Source: Acidobacteriota bacterium
GTDB taxonomy: Bacteria > Acidobacteriota > Blastocatellia > Pyrinomonadales > Pyrinomonadaceae
Length of the DNA: 48,434 nt
Assembly: GCA_020200135.1 (NCBI GenBank)
Contig: JAIVJI010000062.1
Coordinates: 1-48,434, forward strand
Direction of reading: 5' to 3'
Translations under genes and position numbers: made by a program
Notes under the pieces: model-generated
The model's input: the letters and a program-made list of their open reading frames with translations, nothing else
What the model was told of the DNA's origin: nothing
Database searches by the model: none
Part shown: in pieces, positions 34,815 through 42,058 of the stretch
How the letters are laid out: every line of letters starts with the position of its first letter
Numbering within the stretch: the stretch's first letter is position 1

Positions 34815-37064
34815 TCACGCACCGACCGCTTCCGGTTCGAGCGCGTCCATGAGCGCCTCGGGCGTGAGCGGGACGTGGTCTAGGCGTAAGCCGGTGGCGT
34901 GCTCGACGGCGTTGAGGATGGCGGGGGCGGGGCCGTCCATCGGCAGCTCGCCGATGCCCTTCGCGCCGCCGGGGCCGCCCTCGTACGGGTTCTCGAAGAA
35001 GTGGACGCGAATCGGGGGCAGGTCGGCCGAGGTCGGCATGATGTAGTTGGTCATCTGCCCGTTGGCCATCCGCCCGTCGCGCCACACCACGTTCTCGTAG
35101 AGCGCCCACCCGATGCCCTGCGCCACGCCTCCTTCTATCTGCCCGGCGGCGAGGACGGGGTGGATGACGCGGCCCACCTCCTGCACCGCGACGAAGTCTT
35201 CGACGCGCGCCTCGTACGTCAAGGTGTCAACGCTCACCTCCGCGACGTAGACGGCCCACGCGTACGCGCCGTAGGCGTCGCCCCGGTAGCGCTCGTCGTC
35301 CCACTCGACGCCCTCGGGCTGCGTGTACTGCGTGAAAGTCTTGAGCGCGCCGTGGCGCTCGACGTAGGCGGCGCACGCGCGCGCGAACTCTTCGGTGGTG
35401 TAGGCGTCGCCGAGGAGACCCGCGCCCTTGAGCGTCTCCCTGATCTGGAGCGCGGCCGACTCGACGAGCTTGCCGACGATCATGCAGGTGCGCGAGGCGA
35501 CCGTCGGGCCGCTGTTGGGCACGTCGGCGGTGTCAGGCTGGACGACCTCTACCGTCTCGTAGTCGATGCCCAGGGCGTCGGACGCTATCTGCGCGAAGAC
35601 GGTCTTCGTCCCCTGCCCTATCTCGGTGCTCGCGGCGAGCACTTTGATTCGCCCTTCGGCCGTCGCCTCGCAGCCGACGATTGACTGGAGGTACTTCTCG
35701 CCCGAGCCTGTGAAGCCCGCGCCGTGCATGAACGAGGCGAAGCCGATGCCGCGCTTTGTCCGCGCGCCCGCGTTCTCGCGCGCGAACCGCTCGCGCTTGG
35801 CGTGGTAGTCGGTCAGCTCGAAGGCGCGGTCGAGCAGCGCGCCGAGGTCAACGTCCTCGCGGATGACCTGCCCCGTGGCGGTCGTCTCGCCTTTCTTGAT
35901 GAAGTTGCGCCGGCGCAGTTCGTCGGGCTCGAGGCCGACCGCCGCCGCCACGCGGTCGAGCTGGCGTTCGAGCGCGAAGATGCTCTGCGGCGCGCCAAAA
36001 CCCCGGAAGGCGCCGTGCGGCGGGACGTTGGTCGCGACGGCGCGCGAGCGTATGCGGACGTTGGGGCAGTGGTAGGGGCCCGCGGCGTGAATCGTCCCGC
36101 GCGAGAGCACCACGGAAGAGAGCGTCGCGTAGGCGCCGCCGTCCACGACGAAGTCGATGTCCATCGCGACGAGCCGGCCGTCGCGCGTGACGGCCGTGCG
36201 GTGGCGCGTGCGCGAAGGGTGACGCTTGGTGGTCGCGAGCATGTCCTCCGCGCGGTCGTAGACCATCTTCACGGGCCGCCCAGACTTCCACGCCAGCAGC
36301 GCCGCGTGCCCCGCGAGCAGCGACGGGTACTCCTCCTTGCCGCCGAAGCCGCCGCCCGTCTCGGTCTGGATGACGCGGATTTTATCCTCGGGCAGGTCGA
36401 ACAGTTTGACCAGCGCCTTGTGGACGTAGTACGGGCACTGCATCGAGCCGCGCACCACGACGCCCGTCGCGGCGCTCGCCTCGGCGATGACGCCGTTGGT
36501 CTCGATGTAGAGCTGCTCCTGCGCGCCGGTCGTGTACTCGCCCTCGACGACGACCACGCCGGCGGAGTCCCACACCCCGTCGACATTCCCCTTCTCGACG
36601 AGGAACGTCTTGAAGACGTTGTCCTCGCCCCAGACGACCTCCGTGCGCGCGAGCGAGTCCTCGAGACGGAAGACGCCGGGCACCGGCTCTACCTCAATTC
36701 GGACGGCGCGGCGCGCCTCTTCGAGCAGGTACTTGTCCGGGTGCGCGAGCAGGAGGACGGGCTCCTCGGCGTGGTTGACGAACGTCTCGGCGAGGTAGGG
36801 CTGGTCGTTGAGGATGAGCGCGACGTAGTTGGCGCCGGGGATGTCGCGCGCGGCGACGACGGTGAACTCGTCCCACGGTATCCCTTCGCCGAAGGTGACG
36901 CCCGTGATGCGGCCGCGCGGGGCCGGGCTGCGCACGGTCACGCCGTAGAGCATGTCCGGCAGGCGAAGGTCGTCCACGTACGCGGCGGCGCCCGTCACCT
37001 TCGCGCGCCCCTCCTTGCGGGGGACGGGCCGGCCGATGTTCTTGTCCGAAGTCATTGGTCGCAT
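34815..37064 (-). CDS. Molybdopterin-binding (large) subunit of a xanthine dehydrogenase/CODH-family hydroxylase
   Basis: The 749-residue catalytic subunit contains VPRKEGRAKVTGAAAYVDDL at the N-terminus, the cofactor-binding ETGGGFGGKEEYPSLLAGH, and GAFRGFGAPQSIFALERQLD. EIGQGTKTVFAQIASDALGI and GAKGIGELPMDGPAPAI follow, with Glu706 in the GxGE position that activates substrate water. CO dehydrogenases carry an AYRCSFR selenium-copper loop, which I do not see, so a xanthine/purine- or aldehyde-type substrate is likelier. No XdhC-type sulfuration factor is nearby. Order large, small, medium is kept through tight spacing. Confidence 0.92.
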   Translation of the reverse strand: MRPMTSDKNIGRPVPRKEGRAKVTGAAAYVDDLRLPDMLYGVTVRSPAPRGRITGVTFGEGIPWDEFTVVAARDIPGANYVALILNDQPYLAETFVNHAEEPVLLLAHPDKYLLEEARRAVRIEVEPVPGVFRLEDSLARTEVVWGEDNVFKTFLVEKGNVDGVWDSAGVVVVEGEYTTGAQEQLYIETNGVIAEASAATGVVVRGSMQCPYYVHKALVKLFDLPEDKIRVIQTETGGGFGGKEEYPSLLAGHAALLAWKSGRPVKMVYDRAEDMLATTKRHPSRTRHRTAVTRDGRLVAMDIDFVVDGGAYATLSSVVLSRGTIHAAGPYHCPNVRIRSRAVATNVPPHGAFRGFGAPQSIFALERQLDRVAAAVGLEPDELRRRNFIKKGETTATGQVIREDVDLGALLDRAFELTDYHAKRERFARENAGARTKRGIGFASFMHGAGFTGSGEKYLQSIVGCEATAEGRIKVLAASTEIGQGTKTVFAQIASDALGIDYETVEVVQPDTADVPNSGPTVASRTCMIVGKLVESAALQIRETLKGAGLLGDAYTTEEFARACAAYVERHGALKTFTQYTQPEGVEWDDERYRGDAYGAYAWAVYVAEVSVDTLTYEARVEDFVAVQEVGRVIHPVLAAGQIEGGVAQGIGWALYENVVWRDGRMANGQMTNYIMPTSADLPPIRVHFFENPYEGGPGGAKGIGELPMDGPAPAILNAVEHATGLRLDHVPLTPEALMDALEPEAVGA

Positions 37065-37169
37065 ACCGGAGGCGGGCAGATTGTAGCAAAGGCGAAGGGC
37101 GAAAGGGGAGTTAAGGCGAGACGCCCCGTTCCCTTTCCGCCCTTCCCTTTTCTTCCTTGAGCTTTTTTC

Positions 37170-40100
37170 CTAATCGCCGCCCGCGCTGGCCCCGACGTGC
37201 GGGCGGTCGACCTCGACCGTGTCGTCGGCGATGGCCGCCGCGCCGTCGGCCTCGGCCGGTCCTCGTGCGGCGCGGCGGCGCGCGAACGAGGCGCGCAGGC
37301 GCCCGACCGCGCGGCCGGGGAGGCCGAAGACGCGCCCGAAGCCTCGGCGCCAGAAGGCCGTGTGGCCGATGTCGTCGAAGAGCGAGTAGGCGACCGGCGT
37401 CACCAGCAGCGTCAGCAGGAGCGAGAGCGACTGGCCGCCGATGACGACGACCGCGATGGAGCGGCGCTCCTCGGCGCCGGGGCCCGTCCCCAGCGCGAGC
37501 GGAAGCATGCCCGCGACGAGCGCGAACGTCGTCATCAGGATGGGGCGGAGCCGGTCGCGGCACCCCTGGATGACCGCCTCCAGCCGCTCCATCCCCTTCT
37601 CGCGCAGGTTATTCATGTGGTCGATCTGAAGAATGGCGTTCTTCTTCACCACGCCGAACAGCACGAGGATGCCGAGCGCCGAGTAGAGGTTCAGCGTGTC
37701 GCCCGTCAAATACTGCGAGAGCAGCGCGAACGGGACGGCGAGCGGCAGGCTCAGCAGAATCGTCACCGGGTGGATGGTGCTCTCGAACTGCGACGCGAGG
37801 ATGATGTACATGAAGATGACCGAGAGCAGGAACGCCCACAGGAACTCGGTGAACGTGCGCTCCAGCTCGCGGGCGCGCCCCGAGACGGCCGTCGTGTAGG
37901 CGGCCGGCAGGTTCATGCCCGCCACCTCGCGCTTGAGCACCTCGATGCGGTCGGCCAGCGCGAACCCCGGCGCGACCGACGCGCGCAGGGAGACCTGCCG
38001 CTGGCGGTCGAGGCGGTCGATGCGCGACGGCGCGGTCCCGCGCCGGACGGTGACGAGGTTGTCGAGCCGCACGAGCCCGCCGCGCGACGAGGGCACGTAG
38101 AGCTGCCCGAGCGCGCGCGGGTTGTTGCGGTCGCGCTCGTCGAGCCGGAGCTGCACGTCGTAAGCCTCGTTGACCGACGCGTCCTGGAAGCGCGTCGCCT
38201 CGGTGTCGCCGCCCACCATCACGCGCAGGGAGTTGGCGATGTCGGAGGTCGAGACGCCGAGCGTGGCCGCGCGCTCGCGGTCTATCTCGACGCGCAGCTC
38301 GGGCTTGTTGAGCTTGAGCGAGGTGTCGGCGTCCACGATGCCGCCGACCTTCTCGGAGCGCTCGCGCAGCTCCTCGGCGTAGGCGACGAGCTGCCCGAGC
38401 TCCGGCCCGCGCAGCACGAAGTCGATGTCGAAGCGGCCGCCCGAGCCGAAGTTGAACGAGGGCGCGTTGCGGACGCCGATGCGCATCGGCGCGTACTTGC
38501 GCAGCCGCCGGCGCACCTCCTGCATCACGTCCTGCTGGGTGTAGTTGCCGCGGAAGGCCTTCTGCGGCGTGCCGTTCAGCAGCTCGTACCAGACGCGCGT
38601 GAACGAGAGCGTGCGCTCCTCGTGCGGCGCGATGCGGACGTACATCTCGCCCTGGCCGACGCCGCCGAGGAAGCCGCCGCCGGCCGACGCCAGCACGAGC
38701 CGGACGCCAGGCGTCTTCATGATGTCCTGCTCGACGGCCAGCATCGTCTCGTTCATCGAGGGGAGGTTCGTCCCCTCGGGCGCGTTGACGTTGACCTCGA
38801 ACTCGGCCTCGTCCACGTTCGACGGGATGAACTCCTGCCGGACGGCGCCGTAGAGCGGCACGCTGGAGGCGACGACCGCTATCGCCAGCACCGAGACGGC
38901 CAGCCGGTGGCGCATCGAGAGCTTGAGCAGCCACGTGTACCCGCGGTCGATGTAGCTGTAGAAGCCGCCGCGCGAGCCGGACTTCGCGCCCGGCTCGTCA
39001 TCGCCGTGGTGCCCGCCGCCGTGGCCGCCCGCCGCGTCCTCCGCGCGCAGGAGCCGCGAGGACATCATCGGCGTCAGCGTGAACGAGACCAGCAGGCTCA
39101 CCATGATGGCGACCGCCGACGTGATGCCGAACTGGTAGAGGAAGCGCCCCGAGATCGAGGACATGAACGAGACGGGGAGGAAGATGACGACGAGCGACAA
39201 AGTCGTCGCCAGCACGGCGAGGCCGATGTCGGCCGTCGCCTCGCGCGCCGCCTCCATCGCCGACATCCGCTTCTCCTCGATGAAGCGGAAGATGTTTTCG
39301 AGCACGACGATGGCGTCGTCGATGACGACGCCGACCATCAGCACCAGCGCGAGCATCGTCACGCTGTTCAGGGTGAAGTCGAGCGCGCGCATCATGGCGA
39401 AGGTCGAGACGACCGACGCCGGGATGGCCACGGCCGCGATGAGCGTCGAGCGCCACGAGCGCATGAAGAGCAGCACGACGAGCGACGCGAGGATGCTCCC
39501 TAAAACGAGGTGGACGGTGATCTCGTGGAGCGCCGCCTCGATGTATCGCGACTGGTCGCGGATGATCTCGGTGCGCACGTCCGAGGGGAGCTGCGCCGTG
39601 ACGCGCCCGAGCGCGGTCTTGACGCCGTGGATGACCTCGATGGTGTTGGCGCCCGACTGGCGCTGCACCGAGAGCGTCACGGTCGGCACGCCGTTCAGGC
39701 GCGCAAGGCTTCGCTGCTCCTTCGTGCTGTCCTCGACGCGCCCCACGTCGCGCAGCCGGACGGCCGAGCCGCCGATGTTGGCGATGACGAGGTCGTTGAA
39801 GCCGCGCGGGTCGGTGTAGCGCCCCATCGTCCGCAGCGTCAGCTCCTCGCGGTTCGTGGTGACGTTGCCGCCGGGGATGTCCGCGTTCTGCCTCCCGAGG
39901 GCGGTCTGAATCGCCGTGATGGGTATCTGGTAGGCTTCGAGCCGCGCGGAGTCGACCCAGACGTTGATGGCGCGGTCGAGCCCGCCGACGATGTTGACGG
40001 CGCCGACGCCGCCGACGCGCTCCAACTGCGGGCGGACGTTCTTGTCGGCCAGCTCGGTCAGCTCGCGCAAAGAGCGGTCGCCCGTGAGCGCGATGGTGAT

Positions 40101-40523
40101 GACCGGCGCGTTGTCGTTGTTAAACTTCTGGACGACGGGCGGCCGCTCGCGCGCCTCCTCGGGCAGGCGGTTGATGACCGTCGAGACGCGGTCGCGCACG
40201 TCCTGCGCGGCCGTCTCCAAGTCGCGGTCGAGGCGGAAGGTGGCGATGACGAGCGAGGTGCCCGGCCCCGAGACCGAGCGCAGCTCGTCGATGCCGTCCA
40301 CCGTGTTGACGACCTCCTCGATGGGCTGCGAGACGAGCGTCTCGACCTCCTCGGCCGACGCGCCGGGGAGCTGCGTGCGCACGCTCACCGTCGGCAGATC
40401 GACCGACGGGAAGCGGTCGACGCCGAGGTTGAAGTACGCGGCCGCGCCGACGACGACGAGCGAGAGCACGATCATCGCCGCGAACACCGGCCGCCTGATA
40501 CAAATTTCCGCGAGCTTCTGCAT
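37170..40523 (-). CDS. RND efflux permease, HAE1/AcrB-like
   Basis: This is an inner-membrane proton-driven pump subunit of 1117 residues. It has the duplicated RND layout: a helix near the N-terminus (PVFAAMIVLSLVVVGAAAYF), a large periplasmic loop with DLPTVSVRTQLPGASAEEVE, a membrane block with VMVGVVIDDAIVVLENIFR (the proton-relay Asp pair), and the same again in the second half (GVVKKNAILQIDHMN). A His/Gly-rich stretch GGHGGGHHGDDE lies in the central cytoplasmic loop near residue 510 and could bind metal. The C-terminal 60 residues are basic and then acidic. The ATG at 40523 gives the standard start. Substrates are probably hydrophobic compounds, as is usual for HAE1. An adaptor gene precedes it; no TolC-like gene is present. 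Confidence 0.94.
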   Translation of the reverse strand: MQKLAEICIRRPVFAAMIVLSLVVVGAAAYFNLGVDRFPSVDLPTVSVRTQLPGASAEEVETLVSQPIEEVVNTVDGIDELRSVSGPGTSLVIATFRLDRDLETAAQDVRDRVSTVINRLPEEARERPPVVQKFNNDNAPVITIALTGDRSLRELTELADKNVRPQLERVGGVGAVNIVGGLDRAINVWVDSARLEAYQIPITAIQTALGRQNADIPGGNVTTNREELTLRTMGRYTDPRGFNDLVIANIGGSAVRLRDVGRVEDSTKEQRSLARLNGVPTVTLSVQRQSGANTIEVIHGVKTALGRVTAQLPSDVRTEIIRDQSRYIEAALHEITVHLVLGSILASLVVLLFMRSWRSTLIAAVAIPASVVSTFAMMRALDFTLNSVTMLALVLMVGVVIDDAIVVLENIFRFIEEKRMSAMEAAREATADIGLAVLATTLSLVVIFLPVSFMSSISGRFLYQFGITSAVAIMVSLLVSFTLTPMMSSRLLRAEDAAGGHGGGHHGDDEPGAKSGSRGGFYSYIDRGYTWLLKLSMRHRLAVSVLAIAVVASSVPLYGAVRQEFIPSNVDEAEFEVNVNAPEGTNLPSMNETMLAVEQDIMKTPGVRLVLASAGGGFLGGVGQGEMYVRIAPHEERTLSFTRVWYELLNGTPQKAFRGNYTQQDVMQEVRRRLRKYAPMRIGVRNAPSFNFGSGGRFDIDFVLRGPELGQLVAYAEELRERSEKVGGIVDADTSLKLNKPELRVEIDRERAATLGVSTSDIANSLRVMVGGDTEATRFQDASVNEAYDVQLRLDERDRNNPRALGQLYVPSSRGGLVRLDNLVTVRRGTAPSRIDRLDRQRQVSLRASVAPGFALADRIEVLKREVAGMNLPAAYTTAVSGRARELERTFTEFLWAFLLSVIFMYIILASQFESTIHPVTILLSLPLAVPFALLSQYLTGDTLNLYSALGILVLFGVVKKNAILQIDHMNNLREKGMERLEAVIQGCRDRLRPILMTTFALVAGMLPLALGTGPGAEERRSIAVVVIGGQSLSLLLTLLVTPVAYSLFDDIGHTAFWRRGFGRVFGLPGRAVGRLRASFARRRAARGPAEADGAAAIADDTVEVDRPHVGASAGGD

Positions 40524-40527
40524 TGCC

Positions 40528-40689
40528 TTAGTTCTTCTTCTGCCCGGCCGCCGCCTTGAGTTTGCCCGAGGCGTACTCTTCGGCGGACAGCCCCTTGCCC
40601 AACCCTGGATCGATGTTATAAGCCGCGCGGTAGCTCTCGGCCGCCGCCCGTCTGCGCGCGGCGACGGCAAGGCTCAGACTCTTTCTCAC
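40528..40689 (-). CDS. Possible 53-residue ORF between pump adaptor and permease
   Basis: A GTG at 40689 opens a frame of 53 codons ending four bases before the permease ATG. It reads MRKSLSLAVAARRRAAAESY, then RAAYNIDPGLGKGLSAEEYA and a Lys/Ala-rich end GQKKN. YRAAYNIDPGLG looks like the last helix of a TPR unit, so it may be the tail of a lost gene. Start and reality are uncertain: there is no good ribosome site, but the composition is more protein-like than the other frames here. Confidence 0.35.
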   Translation of the reverse strand: MRKSLSLAVAARRRAAAESYRAAYNIDPGLGKGLSAEEYASGKLKAAAGQKKN

Positions 40690-40718
40690 CCCTACACCTG
40701 CTGACGCACGCGCGGCCT

Positions 40719-41774
40719 CTATTCGACGACGTTGACGGGCTGACCCGATTGCAGGTTGCCGGGGTCGAGGACGACCGCCTCGCCGACGTTGATGCCGGAG
40801 AGCACTTCCGTCCAGGTGTCGGCGCGGCGCCCCGTCATGATGGGCCTCTCCTTCGCCTTGCCGTTCTCGACCGTGATGACCTTCTCGATGCCGGCGAAGA
40901 CGACGACGGCGTTGGCGGGCACGGTCACCGCCATGTCGCCGCTGTTGGTCACTATCTCGGCGCGCGCGAAGCCGCCGGGTCTCAAGCCCCCAGGGTTGGC
41001 TATCTCGGCCTCGACGACGAGCACGCGATTCTGCTGGTTGATGGTCGGGCTCAGACGCACGATGCGCCCGGCGTAGAGGCCGGCGTCGCCCTCGACCGTG
41101 ACGCGGACGTTCTGGCCGGCGCGCACCGTGGCGGCGTCGCGCTCGGGCACCTCGCCGCGGAAGCGCAGCGGGTTGACCCGCACGACCGTCACGACGGGCG
41201 CGGCCGCGCCGAGGTACTCGCCGACCGAGGCGTGCTTCTCCTGCACCAGCCCGTCGAAGGGCGCGACGACGACGGTGTCGGCGAGCGCCTGCCGCGCGAG
41301 CGAGACCTCTGTGCGCCGCTGCGAGAGCAGCGCCTGCCGGTTGCGTATCTCCTCGACCGCGTCCTGGTAGCGCCCCTGCGCGACCTTGAAGGCGGCGTCG
41401 GCCGTCTCGTACTCGGCGCGCGCGACGACGCCCGACTCGACGAGCGAGACGACGCGGGCGCGGTTCTGCCGCGCCTCTTCCAGGACGGCGCGCGCCTGGC
41501 GCACGGTCCCGGTCGCCTCGGGGTCGAAGCGGTCGCTCTCGCCCTGCGGCGGCAGACCCAGGCGGGCGCGCGCCTGCTGGAGCGCGGCCTCTGACTGCTG
41601 GACGCGGAGCCTGTAGTCCTGCTGCTCGACCTGCGCGACGACCTGCCCGCGCCGGACGACGCTCCCCAAATCCACCGCGATGGCGCCGACGCGGCCGGGC
41701 ACCTTGACGCTCAGGGTCGCCTCGTCCTGCGCGGCGAGCGTCCCCGTCACGTTGACGCTGGTGCCGACCGGCAT
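40719..41774 (-). CDS. RND periplasmic adaptor (membrane fusion protein), apparently lacking its N-terminal anchor
   Basis: The protein has the adaptor layout: LSVKVPGRVGAIAVDLGSVV (lipoyl half), a coiled-coil hairpin with ARARLGLPPQGESDRFDPEA, a second lipoyl half ADTVVVAPFDGLVQEKHASV, then the beta-barrel LRFRGEVPERDAATVRAG. The frame remains open upstream of the ATG for about 18 codons (IKLFAGRVKVGRVEE), which belong to the family, but then reaches TAG at 41829 without a start codon. Adaptors need a signal peptide or lipobox at their N-terminus, and none exists here. The gene is either 5'-truncated, or its start is lost by frameshift or sequence error. The domain content is otherwise intact (351 residues from the ATG). 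Confidence 0.82.
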   Translation of the reverse strand: MPVGTSVNVTGTLAAQDEATLSVKVPGRVGAIAVDLGSVVRRGQVVAQVEQQDYRLRVQQSEAALQQARARLGLPPQGESDRFDPEATGTVRQARAVLEEARQNRARVVSLVESGVVARAEYETADAAFKVAQGRYQDAVEEIRNRQALLSQRRTEVSLARQALADTVVVAPFDGLVQEKHASVGEYLGAAAPVVTVVRVNPLRFRGEVPERDAATVRAGQNVRVTVEGDAGLYAGRIVRLSPTINQQNRVLVVEAEIANPGGLRPGGFARAEIVTNSGDMAVTVPANAVVVFAGIEKVITVENGKAKERPIMTGRRADTWTEVLSGINVGEAVVLDPGNLQSGQPVNVVE

Positions 41775-41986
41775 CTCCTCGACCCGCCCGACCTTGACCC
41801 GCCCCGCGAAGAGTTTGATGAGAACACTCTACCCAAAAATAACACCTCGATAATTTGCCTTCAGGGGTTGTAGACGCAGATTCTATCACGCCGGTTACAA
41901 AACATTTGGCGACTTCCCCGCGCCCCGTCCGGATCGATAAATTCGGATAGAGTACGATGCGCCGGACGCCCCGGTGGAAGCCCAAA

Positions 41987-42030
41987 GGGGCGTAGATAAA
42001 CGGACAGCGCTGTCCGTTTATCTACGCCCC
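41987..42030. repeat. Perfect 44-base palindrome without loop
   Basis: GGGGCGTAGATAAACGGACA then GC at 41987-42008 is followed immediately by its exact reverse complement at 42009-42030. Flanking CAAA and TTTG extend the symmetry imperfectly. It lies 28 bases past the DUF5916 stop on the minus strand and could act as its terminator. No T-run follows on that strand, so another role is possible. Confidence 0.9.
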
Positions 42031-42058
42031 ACTTTGTCCCGCGCGGTGCGGCCGGCCC

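Noticed and set aside
37197..39503. A long plus-strand open frame across the RND permease
   Set aside because: It mirrors the pump's codons and contains only Arg/Glu/His/Asp-rich sequence with no recognisable domain.
40528..41985. A 485-codon frame running through the adaptor gene
   Set aside because: Most of it is a shadow of the adaptor in another frame; only the last ~50 codons, past the adaptor stop, might be real and are listed separately.
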